DNA of 64,000 nt from the NCBI RefSeq assembly GCF_001697185.1, contig NZ_CP014224.1, positions 682,001-746,000 on the forward strand, in the 5' to 3' direction. A program made the translations under genes and the position numbers. Shown here piece by piece: positions 47,470-56,736 of the stretch (within the stretch, counting starts at the first letter, position 1; the number at the start of each line of letters is the position of its first letter). The DNA comes from Wenyingzhuangia fucanilytica. Its GTDB lineage: Bacteria > Bacteroidota > Bacteroidia > Flavobacteriales > Flavobacteriaceae. The notes beneath the pieces were generated by a model. It was not told the DNA's origin and made no database searches. It saw nothing but the letters and a program-made list of their open reading frames with translations.

Positions 47470-48669
47470 ATGAAAGTTTTAAAAATGATTTTGGCAACGT
47501 GTTGTTTGGTTGCTTTGCTGTTTGTCTATGGGTGTGAAAATAAAGAAAAGACAAAAAGCGCTACGGAAGTTGTTCTTGATAAAAGTGTATCAAAGGTAAA
47601 AGATGTAATGCAGTCTTTAACAGAAGTAGATAGTTTTCCAAGAAACATAACAAAAGGGAAAAAGAACTGGAACTTTGTAGGTTACAGAGATTGGTGTTCT
47701 GGTTTTTACCCAGGAGTATTATGGTATGCTTATGAGTATTCTAAAGATGAAGAAATAAGAAAAGGAGCCGAAGCATTTACAGCTTCTTTAAAAGATATTG
47801 CATACACACCTGCTGATAATCACGACATCGGTTTTATGATGTACTGTAGCTACGGAAATGGATATAGATTAACTGGTAATGAGGAGTATAAAGATATTTT
47901 ATTAGCCTCTGCAGATACATTGGCTACTTTGTACAACCCTAAAGTTGGAACTATTTTATCTTGGCCTGGAATGACAGAAAAAATGGGACATAACACCATT
48001 ATTGATAACATGATGAATTTAGAGTTGCTTTTTTGGGCAGCTAAAAATGGAGGAGATCATAAATTGTATGATATCGCAAAAAGTCATGCAGAAGTATCTA
48101 TGAAGTACTTAGTACGTCCAGATAACTCAATTTATCACGTAATTTGTTTTGATCAAGAAACAGGTGAGTTTGTTAAAGGAATAACACACCAAGGTTATGC
48201 TGATGAGTCTATGTGGGCTAGAGGACAAGGATGGGGAATCTATGGTTTCTCAATGTCTTACAGAGAAACAGGAGATGAAGAGTTTTTAAATACAGCTATT
48301 GGTTTGGCTGATCATTTTATAGAAAGATTACCAGAAGATGGTATACCATATTGGGATTTTGATGATCCAAAAATTCCTAACGCACCAAAAGATGCTTCAG
48401 CTGCTGGAGTTGTAGCTTGTGGTATGTTAGAGTTGTCTAGTTTAGTTAAAGATGAGGCTTTAAAAACAAAGTACTTTAACGCAGCAAAATCATTAATCAC
48501 AAAATTAAGTTCTGATGAGTATTTAAGCGGTGATGTTAACGATGCTTTATTGTTACATTCAACAGGACACATGCCTCATAACTCAGAAATTGATGTTCCA
48601 ATTGTATATGCAGACTATTATTTTATGGAAGCATTGTTGAGATTAAAAAAAGCAGAAAGTATAGATTAG
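47470..48669 (+). CDS. GH88 unsaturated uronyl hydrolase (lipoprotein), second copy
   Basis: A 399-residue paralogue of the first GH88, with the same motifs: DWCSGFYPGVLWY, HDIGF with Asp119, NTIIDNMMNLELLFW with Asp179, and an identical WDFDDPKIPNAPKDASAA block. The N-terminal signal ends in a lipobox with Cys22 (FVYGC). Two close GH88 copies in one locus suggest two different unsaturated disaccharides (for example sulfated and unsulfated) or gene dosage; the family cannot tell them apart from sequence. It is flanked by its own promoter region and a strong terminator, so it is probably monocistronic. Confidence 0.93.
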   Translation: MKVLKMILATCCLVALLFVYGCENKEKTKSATEVVLDKSVSKVKDVMQSLTEVDSFPRNITKGKKNWNFVGYRDWCSGFYPGVLWYAYEYSKDEEIRKGAEAFTASLKDIAYTPADNHDIGFMMYCSYGNGYRLTGNEEYKDILLASADTLATLYNPKVGTILSWPGMTEKMGHNTIIDNMMNLELLFWAAKNGGDHKLYDIAKSHAEVSMKYLVRPDNSIYHVICFDQETGEFVKGITHQGYADESMWARGQGWGIYGFSMSYRETGDEEFLNTAIGLADHFIERLPEDGIPYWDFDDPKIPNAPKDASAAGVVACGMLELSSLVKDEALKTKYFNAAKSLITKLSSDEYLSGDVNDALLLHSTGHMPHNSEIDVPIVYADYYFMEALLRLKKAESID

Positions 48670-49133
48670 TTTATATTTATTAAGGCTAGGAATAGTCTTC
48701 ATTTTATTAGTTATCCCATTGTAGTGCATCACTACAATGGGTTTTTTTATGGCTTTATTCAAAGGTGTTTTTTGATGTTTTAATAAGCTTATATAGATGT
48801 TTAATTACTGAAAAAATAGATAAACTCAGCGTCTAGTTTTATGAATTAAAATAAAAGATAAAGTTGAGTTTTTGTGTAGATATTGATTGTTTTTCTTTTG
48901 GTAATAAAACAATAAAAAATGAAGTGTTTTTGTTAAAACCCGTTGTGTTTACTTGCTTTAGGGATAAAATGGTTTCTTAGTTATAGTCTTTGCACCATGA
49001 TTTATTCTATTTTTTAAAGTCAAATCTTAGATTGCACTAGTATTTAAAATAATTTCATAAAGACGAGTTTTTTGTGACTTTTTTTAAGGATATGATTACC
49101 GATGAATTGGTGATTTGATTTTGAAGATGAATT
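48670..49133 (+). other. Intergenic region before the nine-gene PUL operon
   Basis: A 464-base stretch with no gene. The first 80 bases carry the GH88 terminator (48715-48748). The rest is AT-rich; AAACTCA at 48822-48828 and its complement TGAGTTT at 48865-48871 form a distant inverted repeat. The GH88 block is not repeated here, and I found no full TAnnTTTG box; TATAGTCTTTG (48983-48993) has one extra base. The promoter of the following operon is therefore not located. Confidence 0.55.
48715..48748 (+). terminator. Terminator after the second GH88 gene
   Basis: A perfect 12-bp stem (48715-48726 with 48730-48741, CCCATTGTAGTG and complement) has a 3-nt loop and seven T after it. Confidence 0.88.
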
Positions 49134-50234
49134 ATGAATAAAGTTAAGAATTACATCCTGTTTTTATTTTTGTTTAGCATCACAATTTGTGGGCAATCAC
49201 AAAATATAATAAGTGAGAATTTAAAGGAAGCTCCGGTTGATGGAGGACTTAAAATGGATGATTATTGGGTGTGGGGGAGTTCTGTGATTAAAGGAGAAGA
49301 TGGAAAATATCACATGTATGCTTCTCGTTGGTCTAGCTATTTACCATTTCACCCAGGATGGATGATTGATTCAGAAATTGTTCATGCTGTTTCTAACACT
49401 CCAGAGGGGCCATATCAGTTTCAAGATGTTGCTTTAGGAGCGAGAGGGGCACAATACTGGGATGGAAGATCTTGTCATAACCCTAAAATAGTTAAGCATC
49501 ATGATACTTACATTTTGTATTACATGGGATCTACTCACCCTTTTGAAGAAGTGACTAAAGAAAATGTTAGTGAGTTTGATTTGTTAAGTAAATGGTGTAT
49601 CACAGCTCGTTGGAGAAAACGTATAGGTGTGGCAACTTCTAAAAGTCCAAATGGACCATGGAAAAGATTAAATGCTCCAATTCTTGAAGTAAAACCAAAT
49701 TCTTATTATAGTTTCTTAACGTCAAATCCATCACCATTAATTAAAGAAGATGGTTCTGTTGTTTTGTTGTTTAAAGGTCGCTCTTACAAAGAAGATGGAA
49801 TTAGTAATAGTGACATGAGTATTGGTGTAGCAACTGCTCCTTCTTACAATGGTAAATATACGGTAGTTGGCGATGAACCTTTGTTTTCAATGGAACGTTT
49901 TGGTGAAGTTGAAGATCCTCACTTATGGAGTGATGATAATGGTTTTCATATGGTTGCTAAAGATCAACGTGGTGCTATTACAGGTGGTAAGGGAGATGGT
50001 TTGTTAGCACATTCAAAAGATGGAATAAATTGGGTGGTTGATGAAAGTCCTAGAGCTTACACTAAAATGGTAAAATGGGATAATGGAAAAACAATTAAAC
50101 AAGGGCAGTTAGAGCGTCCATTTGTTTTTGTGGAAGATGGGAAACCTACACATATTTTCTTTGCGACTATGAACGGTCCTGGAGGATTTTCAAACGGAAC
50201 TAAAACATGGAATATGGTAATTCCATTACAATAA
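49134..50234 (+). CDS. GH43/GH117-like five-bladed beta-propeller glycosidase
   Basis: A 366-residue secreted protein (signal peptide ends around residue 20-23, ICGQSQ). The sequence shows the repeated propeller blades of the GH43-GH117 clan: DDYWVWGSSVIKGEDGKYHM (Asp42/Asp43), SCHNPKIVKHHDTYILYYMG, KRIGVATSKSPNGPW, and VEDPHLWSDDNGFHM with Glu260-Asp261. The Asp/Glu positions in the blades are typical of these enzymes, but the exact family and sugar (arabinose, xylose or anhydro-galactose in relatives) are unclear. It opens the nine-gene run, 36 bases before the transporter. Confidence 0.72.
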   Translation: MNKVKNYILFLFLFSITICGQSQNIISENLKEAPVDGGLKMDDYWVWGSSVIKGEDGKYHMYASRWSSYLPFHPGWMIDSEIVHAVSNTPEGPYQFQDVALGARGAQYWDGRSCHNPKIVKHHDTYILYYMGSTHPFEEVTKENVSEFDLLSKWCITARWRKRIGVATSKSPNGPWKRLNAPILEVKPNSYYSFLTSNPSPLIKEDGSVVLLFKGRSYKEDGISNSDMSIGVATAPSYNGKYTVVGDEPLFSMERFGEVEDPHLWSDDNGFHMVAKDQRGAITGGKGDGLLAHSKDGINWVVDESPRAYTKMVKWDNGKTIKQGQLERPFVFVEDGKPTHIFFATMNGPGGFSNGTKTWNMVIPLQ

Positions 50235-50270
50235 ATAAAAAATTAAGACAAACAATTATATTATAACAAA

Positions 50271-51599
50271 ATGAACAAGAAAATACTTTTATGGTCTATT
50301 ACAGCAGCACTTGCTGGGTTTTTATTTGGATTTGACGTAGTAGTGATCTCTGGAGCAGACAAAAAATTACAACTTTTATGGGACTCTTCGGATGCTTTTC
50401 ATGGTTGGGTAGTAATGGGTATGGCTCTTTGGGGAACTGTATTAGGGGCAGTTTTTGGAGGTTATCCTACCAACAAATTTGGACGTAAAAACACCTTAAT
50501 TGTTATTGGAATATTGTTTGCTGTTTCTGCAATTGGATCAGCATTATCTAATGATCCTTATATTTTTGCTTTTGCTCGTTTTATTGGAGGAATTGGGGTA
50601 GGTGCCTCAACTATTGCAGCACCAGCATATATTTCTGAAATAGCACCAGCAAAAGACAGAGGAAGATTGGTAGCATTGTATCAGTTTAATATTGTTTTTG
50701 GTATCCTAGTAGCATTTTTATCAAATTACCTTTTAAGTGGTATAGGTGAAAATGATTGGAGATGGATGGTAGGTGTTGAAGCTATTCCTGCAGTATTATA
50801 CATTTTGTTTGCATTAAAAGTACCTAAAAGTCCAAGATGGTTATTGTCTCAGTCAAGAGAACAAGAAGCAAGAGAAGTTTTACAAATTATCGATCCATCA
50901 GCAAATATAGATGAGCAAATTGCTGAGTTTAAAAGTCATTCTGATCAAAGTGATAAAACAGAAACTATCTTTATTAAAAAGTATAGATTCCCATTAATGT
51001 TGGCATTTTTAATTGCCTTTTTTAATCAGTTTTCAGGGATTAATGCATTCTTGTATTATGCACCACGTATTTTTGAAGAAGCTGGTTTAGGAGAAAGCAC
51101 GGCTTTATTGAGTAGTGTAGGTATTGGGATTACAAACCTTATTTTTACTTTGTTAGGAGTTTTCTTAATTGATAAGTTAGGAAGAAAAACATTAATGTAT
51201 ATTGGTTCAGTAGGGTATATCATATCCTTAGGACTTGTTTCTGCAGCCTTTTTCTTAGGTTGGACAGGAATGGCTGTACCTTTCTTTTTATTCTTGTTTA
51301 TTGCAGCTCATGCTGTTGGTCAAGGAGCAGTAATCTGGGTGTTTATCTCAGAAATATTCCCTAATCATTTAAGAGCATCAGGGCAATCTTTCGGAAGTTC
51401 TACTCACTGGATTTTAGCAGCATTAATTCCATCATTAATACCTTATTTATTTAGTCACCCAATGATTGGTGCTGGTGTTGTGTTCTTGGTTTTTGCAGGA
51501 ATGATGATACTTCAGTTATTATTTGTTGCCTTTTTAATGCCAGAAACAAAAGGAAAAACATTAGAAGAGTTAGAGGATATTATTTTAAAGAAAAAATAA
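50271..51599 (+). CDS. Sugar-porter (MFS) transporter
   Basis: A 442-residue inner-membrane transporter with twelve helices. The sugar-porter signatures are clear: GFDVVVISGA in helix 1, KFGRKNTL in the loop after helix 2, FIGGIGVGASTIAAPAYISE, the VPKSPRWLL motif after helix 6, LIDKLGRKTLM and the C-terminal PETKGKTLEELE. These proteins import hexoses or pentoses with protons. The exact sugar is unknown, but the location between glycosidases suggests it takes up the final monosaccharide of the pathway. It is four bases before the esterase. Confidence 0.92.
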   Translation: MNKKILLWSITAALAGFLFGFDVVVISGADKKLQLLWDSSDAFHGWVVMGMALWGTVLGAVFGGYPTNKFGRKNTLIVIGILFAVSAIGSALSNDPYIFAFARFIGGIGVGASTIAAPAYISEIAPAKDRGRLVALYQFNIVFGILVAFLSNYLLSGIGENDWRWMVGVEAIPAVLYILFALKVPKSPRWLLSQSREQEAREVLQIIDPSANIDEQIAEFKSHSDQSDKTETIFIKKYRFPLMLAFLIAFFNQFSGINAFLYYAPRIFEEAGLGESTALLSSVGIGITNLIFTLLGVFLIDKLGRKTLMYIGSVGYIISLGLVSAAFFLGWTGMAVPFFLFLFIAAHAVGQGAVIWVFISEIFPNHLRASGQSFGSSTHWILAALIPSLIPYLFSHPMIGAGVVFLVFAGMMILQLLFVAFLMPETKGKTLEELEDIILKKK

Positions 51600-51603
51600 G
51601 TGG

Positions 51604-52413
51604 ATGAAAACAGTATATAGCTTTTTCTTAATTTATTGTTTTACTATAAGTGTATTTGCATCAAATGTAGATACACTTGTAGTGCATAGTAATATCATGA
51701 ATAAGGATATTAAAAATGTGGTAATTACTCCTGATAATTACAGCAAAAAAGAAAAAGCTTATGCGGTTGTTTATTTATTACATGGTGCAGGAGGGGATTA
51801 TAAAACATGGTTAGCTAAAGCTCCTAAGGTAAAAGCCTATGCAGATTTATACAATGTAATTATTGTTTGTCCTGATGGAGGTAAAACAAGTTGGTATTTT
51901 GATAGTCCTGTTGATAAAACCATGCAATATGAAACCTATATTTCAAAAGAATTAATTTTAAGTATAGACCAAAATTACAATACGATTCCTGATATTAAGC
52001 ACAGAGCAATATCTGGATTTAGCATGGGAGGACACGGAGCTTTGTACTTAGCTTTTAAGCATCCAGATGTATGGGGAGCTGCAGCAAGTATGAGTGGAGG
52101 TGTTGATATAAGACCATTTCCTAGAGGTTGGGATTTATCAAAAAGATTAGGGAGTTATGCAGAAAACCCAACCAATTGGGAAAATAACACAGTAATTAAT
52201 CTAGTACATCTATTAAATGGTAAAAATCTAAAGTTTTTGTTTGACTGTGGTGTTGATGATTTTTTTTACGATTCCAATGTTAGATTACACAAAAAACTTA
52301 TAGAAAGAAATATACCACATGATTATATAGAAAGACCGGGAGGTCATACCAATAAATATTGGGCAAACTCTATCAAATATCACATGGTATTTTTTAAAGA
52401 CTTTTTTAATTAA
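51604..52413 (+). CDS. Alpha/beta-hydrolase esterase (CE1/esterase D type)
   Basis: A 269-residue secreted protein (hydrophobic signal, VFAS around residue 20). The catalytic triad is visible: Ser140 in GFSMGGHGA, Asp218 or 219 in FDCGVDDFF, and His248 in RPGGHTNKYW, with the oxyanion HGAGG at residues 60-64. This matches the esterase D/CE1 group, which includes acetyl, feruloyl and related carbohydrate esterases. Deacylation of the glycan is the likely role, from context. It lies four bases after the MFS gene and 17 before the sulfatase. Confidence 0.85.
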   Translation: MKTVYSFFLIYCFTISVFASNVDTLVVHSNIMNKDIKNVVITPDNYSKKEKAYAVVYLLHGAGGDYKTWLAKAPKVKAYADLYNVIIVCPDGGKTSWYFDSPVDKTMQYETYISKELILSIDQNYNTIPDIKHRAISGFSMGGHGALYLAFKHPDVWGAAASMSGGVDIRPFPRGWDLSKRLGSYAENPTNWENNTVINLVHLLNGKNLKFLFDCGVDDFFYDSNVRLHKKLIERNIPHDYIERPGGHTNKYWANSIKYHMVFFKDFFN

Positions 52414-52430
52414 TAAATAAAATAATTCAA

Positions 52431-53915
52431 ATGAATTTTAAAGCAGTTTATTTCTTTTCACTAATTACGTTATTGTTTGTTTCTTGCAAAAGCAAGTCAG
52501 CTAATAGTAAGGTTAAGCCTGAAACTGAAATATCATCTTTAGCAAATACAAAACCTAATATAGTGGTGTTGTTATGTGATGATTTAGGATATGGAGATTT
52601 ATCGTCTTTTGGTCATCCTATCATCAATACACCTAACTTAGATAATTTAGCTAAAACAGGTATAAAACTTACGAGTTTTTATTCTACAGCGCCTGTTTGT
52701 TCGCCTTCTAGAGCTGGATTGTTAACAGGTAGAAGCCCAAATAAAGCTGGTATTTACGATTTTATTCCAGGTTTAAAAAAGAGTCCAGATAACAGAGATT
52801 TAGTACATCTTCAAGCACATGAACAAACCATTCCTGCGATGTTAAAGTCAGTAGGATATGCTACCTGTTTGGTAGGTAAATGGCATTGTAGCTCTAGATT
52901 TAATAGTGATAAACAACCACAACCAGATGATTTTGGTTTTGATTATTGGATGGCTACGCATAACAATGCTGCACCAAGCCATAAGAATCCAAATAACTTT
53001 GTTCGTAATCGTGAAAAAGTTGGAGAAATTGAAGGGTTTAGTAGTCAAATTATTGTTAGCGAAGCCATCAATTGGTTAGAAAACAAAAAAGATAACAATC
53101 CTTTCTTTTTAGAAGTAACTTTTCACGAACCACATGAGCCAATAGCATCTCCAGAAGATTTGGTTCAAAAATATTTACCAAAAGCAAAAACTAGAGAAGA
53201 GGCAGAATATTTTGCCAATGTAGAAAATGTAGATATTGCTGTAGGACGTTTGGTGGAGTACTTCAAGAAGAACAATATGGACAATACGTTAATTGTCTTT
53301 AGTTCAGATAATGGGCCAGAAACATTAATGAGATACAGTAGAGCTAAACATTCATATGGAACTCCAGGACCTTTAAAAGGAATGAAACTTTGGACAAATG
53401 AAGCTGGATTTAGAGTACCTGGGATCATCAACTGGATAGGAAAAGATATGTATTCTGGAACTACAGATAAAGTAGTTTCTGCTTTAGATTATATGCCAAC
53501 TTTTGCTGAATTATCTGGAGCAAAATTGCCTAATAGAAATTTAGATGGTGAATCTTTTGTATCGCTTTTAGAACAAGGGGAGTTCAACAGAGAAAAGCCA
53601 TTAATTTGGGCTTTTTATGATGCTATCAATGAGCAAAAAGTTGCCATGCGAAAAGGTGATTGGAAAATTATGGCTAGCATAGAAGCTAACGGTGAAACTT
53701 TACCAAACATCCATAATTTATACGATGGTAATGAGGCTTTAGTAAAAAATGCAAAATTGGTAAATCATGTAATGTTCAATTTAACAAAGGATATTCATGA
53801 ATCTGAAGATTTATCTACACAAGAACCAGAAGTATTTGAAGAGATGAAAAAAACTTTAGAGTTAGAGTATAAAAAATTATTAGACGAAAGTCATATTTGG
53901 GTTAGAGAAGAATAA
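52431..53915 (+). CDS. Sulfatase (family S1, lipoprotein), first
   Basis: Hydrolyses sulfate esters on the glycan. The 494-residue protein has a lipobox with Cys19 (LLFVSC), then NIVVLLCDDLGYGDLS with the metal-binding Asp pair, and the Cys-type formylglycine motif CSPSRAGLLTG with Cys90 as the residue to be oxidised. Later SSDNGPE completes the metal site. The enzyme needs an anaerobic-type (anSME) maturase, not seen in the window. The S1 subfamily and sulfate position cannot be assigned. It precedes the lyase by three bases. Confidence 0.93.
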   Translation: MNFKAVYFFSLITLLFVSCKSKSANSKVKPETEISSLANTKPNIVVLLCDDLGYGDLSSFGHPIINTPNLDNLAKTGIKLTSFYSTAPVCSPSRAGLLTGRSPNKAGIYDFIPGLKKSPDNRDLVHLQAHEQTIPAMLKSVGYATCLVGKWHCSSRFNSDKQPQPDDFGFDYWMATHNNAAPSHKNPNNFVRNREKVGEIEGFSSQIIVSEAINWLENKKDNNPFFLEVTFHEPHEPIASPEDLVQKYLPKAKTREEAEYFANVENVDIAVGRLVEYFKKNNMDNTLIVFSSDNGPETLMRYSRAKHSYGTPGPLKGMKLWTNEAGFRVPGIINWIGKDMYSGTTDKVVSALDYMPTFAELSGAKLPNRNLDGESFVSLLEQGEFNREKPLIWAFYDAINEQKVAMRKGDWKIMASIEANGETLPNIHNLYDGNEALVKNAKLVNHVMFNLTKDIHESEDLSTQEPEVFEEMKKTLELEYKKLLDESHIWVREE

Positions 53916-53918
53916 CTT

Positions 53919-56732
53919 ATGATTAAAAAGATTGTTTTACTATTTCTTTGCATCAATATTCTTTTTATAAAGGATGTTGATGCTCAGTTTGTGTTCCCTG
54001 ATAAAATTCAGAGAGAACATCCTCGTTTAATTTCGCCTGAAATTAAGCATGGAGAATTATTGTCTAAAATAGAGAGTGATGCAGCAGTAAAAACATCTTA
54101 TAACTCTTTAAAAAGCGATATTTCAAAATACGTAAATCAATTTAAAAAAGAACCTAATTGGTTGTCATCACGTTTTCAAATGTATTGGAAATCTCATGCA
54201 ACTGATGTGTATGTAAAAGGTGAGTTTTATGCTTATGCCAAAGGAAAAGCACCTGTTCCAACGGTGATGTTTACAGGGCAACGTGATTATGTGACTGATT
54301 ATAAAACGCCAAAAGTTGAAGATATAAAACCTTATTTAGAAGACAAAAGAGGACTGTATCTTCAGCATAAAAATACAAATAAATGGGAGTGGGTTTCTCC
54401 AGAAAAAACAGGGAGAGTTATAGAGAATATCAACGAAAACATCATGAAAATTGCTCGTGATGCTGCTTTGGTTTATTTTGTAGAAGGTGATAAAGAATAT
54501 GCTCAATTCGCTCTTCATTTACTAGATGTTTACTCGCAAGGTTTGTTGTATAGAAATGAACCTATAGATCTAGAAAAAGGGAATATTCAAAATGTTATAG
54601 GGTTAACATCTTTCCAAGTGATTAAAGAAAATATTGTAGATGAATTGGCTCAAACCTATGATTTTTTATATGATTATATTCAAAAAAATCATCCAAAACA
54701 AAATGTTATATATACTGCATCTTTAAAAAAGTTGGCAGAAATTATTATTAAAAATGGAGTGCCAGACAATAACTGGAATTTACATCAAACGAATAAGGTA
54801 ATTGAGATTGCTTTGGTTCTGGATAATAATGAGGCTTACAAAGATGGTAAAGGATGTCAGTATTATTTACATCGTGTTTTTAATGAATCAGAAGCTAGAC
54901 AATGGTCGGTAAATGATGTACTTTCTTATGGTTATGATGAAAATAATGGTGTGTGGAACGAAAGTTCTGGTTACGCATTAAGTGTAGCCAAAGGTTTTAC
55001 AGAATTAGCAAAAGTAATTCAAGAAGCGTTAAATGTTGATGTAATGCCCAATATGCCTGTAATAAAAAAGGCAGTAGAGGTAATGCCACAATATTTATAT
55101 CCAAACAAACAAATTGTAGCTTTTGGAGATTCTCATTATGGAACTTTAGAAACAAATCCATTTTTAGATTTAATCAGCAACGCACAAAAGTTTCATAAAA
55201 AAGAACAAGAAGAACGTTTTACAGAAATGCTTTTTTTGATAAAAGACAAAAAGCAACTGTTAAAGCCTAGCAAGCCTAAAAATGCTTTTAGAGAATTATT
55301 ATACAATACTAAGGTTACATTAAATAAAGATATTGAACCTGCGAATTTATCTGACTATACAACAGCTTCTTTTTACGCACCAAATGTTAGTTGGTTGGCT
55401 ATGAGAAATGGTATGGATAAAGAAAATGGTTTAATGATTTCTCAGGTAGGTTCCACTGGTAATCATGCACATTCTAACGGAATTGCCATGGAGTTTTATG
55501 GTAAAGGTTATGTGTTAGCTCCAGAAGGAGGTAGGGGGTCTAGCTATTTTAGACCAGATTATCGTGAGTACTATTCACAATTCCCAGCACACAATACGGT
55601 GTCTGTAAACGGAAAATCGCAATACAATAAAATGCGAAGTTATTATGCTTTTCAGGTAAATGCATTGTATCCAGCATCAGAACAGAAAGAAGGATATTAT
55701 CCAAATATTAATTTTTCTGATTTGTATTTTCATGAACCAAGTACAAACTCAGATCAAAATAGAGTGATGAGTATTGTACGTACAGGAGAAACTTCTGGAT
55801 ATTATGTTGATATTTTTAGATCTAAAACCAAAGAAAATAATGCAGATTATCACGATTATTTCTTTCACAATTTAGGTCAAACACTTGAGTTTTTTAGTGA
55901 AGAGAATCAATCTATCCGTTTACATAAATCATCAAAACTAAATTCAAAATCAGGAAATATAAAAGCTTATGATTATTTGTTTGATGAGCAATCAGTAAAA
56001 AGAGACAGTCCTTTTAAAGCTACTTATAATTTATCTATTGATGATAAAAATATAGCCATGAATATGTGGATGAACGGAAATGATGATCGTGAATTATTTA
56101 AAGTAAAATCTCCGCATTCTGAGGCTTTTAGAAAAATTTTACCAGAAGCTATAGAAAAAGCACCCTTGTTAACTATGGTAGTTAGGCAATATGGAGAAGC
56201 GTGGAACAAGCCTTTTGTGGCAGTTTATGAACCTTCTACAGATGCTGAGCCAGCAACAATTAAAACCATACAGCAATTTGCAGATGCGAATAACAATTCA
56301 AGTTTTGTAGGCTTACAAATAGTTAGTAAAAACAATAGAACAGATTATATATTTTCTTCGGATGTACACGATATCTATACTTATGATGGCATTCAGTTTA
56401 CAGGAACTTTTGGTTTGGTTACTAAAGAAGAAAATAATACCACTCTTTTTATGGGTCAAGGTAAAGGAATTAGTTACCAAGGATATAGCGTTGAAGTTTT
56501 AGGGAAAAAATCTAGTGATGTTGCTTTGGTAATTGGAACTGAACCAATGTTAACTTGTGCAGATGCAGTTTTGTTAACGGTTCCAGATGAATATAAAAAA
56601 GGACAAGTGGTTTTAAATATTGGCTTTAAAGAAATTCAAGGAGCAAGAAATAAGGTTAACGGAAAAAAGGTAGTTCAGTTTAAAGTACCGTCCACAAAAT
56701 ATCAACATATATTAATTAAAATAAAACAATAA
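53919..56732 (+). CDS. Heparinase II/III-type polysaccharide lyase
   Basis: A 937-residue secreted enzyme (signal ends around residue 22, DVDAQ) with an (alpha/alpha)-toroid first half and a beta-sandwich heparinase II/III second half. Candidate active-site residues are in GVPDNNWNLHQTNK (about 280-293), GVWNESSGYALS, and the His-rich TGNHAHSNGIAMEFYGKGYVLAPE (about 513-536, shortened here). Such lyases cleave uronic-acid-containing chains by beta-elimination, making the unsaturated ends that GH88 removes. The exact PL family is not certain; PL37 and PL40, which act on ulvan-like or glycosaminoglycan-like substrates, are possibilities. A paralogue starts at 62052. Confidence 0.8.
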   Translation: MIKKIVLLFLCINILFIKDVDAQFVFPDKIQREHPRLISPEIKHGELLSKIESDAAVKTSYNSLKSDISKYVNQFKKEPNWLSSRFQMYWKSHATDVYVKGEFYAYAKGKAPVPTVMFTGQRDYVTDYKTPKVEDIKPYLEDKRGLYLQHKNTNKWEWVSPEKTGRVIENINENIMKIARDAALVYFVEGDKEYAQFALHLLDVYSQGLLYRNEPIDLEKGNIQNVIGLTSFQVIKENIVDELAQTYDFLYDYIQKNHPKQNVIYTASLKKLAEIIIKNGVPDNNWNLHQTNKVIEIALVLDNNEAYKDGKGCQYYLHRVFNESEARQWSVNDVLSYGYDENNGVWNESSGYALSVAKGFTELAKVIQEALNVDVMPNMPVIKKAVEVMPQYLYPNKQIVAFGDSHYGTLETNPFLDLISNAQKFHKKEQEERFTEMLFLIKDKKQLLKPSKPKNAFRELLYNTKVTLNKDIEPANLSDYTTASFYAPNVSWLAMRNGMDKENGLMISQVGSTGNHAHSNGIAMEFYGKGYVLAPEGGRGSSYFRPDYREYYSQFPAHNTVSVNGKSQYNKMRSYYAFQVNALYPASEQKEGYYPNINFSDLYFHEPSTNSDQNRVMSIVRTGETSGYYVDIFRSKTKENNADYHDYFFHNLGQTLEFFSEENQSIRLHKSSKLNSKSGNIKAYDYLFDEQSVKRDSPFKATYNLSIDDKNIAMNMWMNGNDDRELFKVKSPHSEAFRKILPEAIEKAPLLTMVVRQYGEAWNKPFVAVYEPSTDAEPATIKTIQQFADANNNSSFVGLQIVSKNNRTDYIFSSDVHDIYTYDGIQFTGTFGLVTKEENNTTLFMGQGKGISYQGYSVEVLGKKSSDVALVIGTEPMLTCADAVLLTVPDEYKKGQVVLNIGFKEIQGARNKVNGKKVVQFKVPSTKYQHILIKIKQ

Positions 56733-56736
56733 ATAA

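Noticed and set aside
48983-48993. TATAGTCTTTG as a promoter of the nine-gene operon
   Set aside because: It has three rather than two bases between TA and TTTG and lies about 140 bases before the start, so it is not supported.
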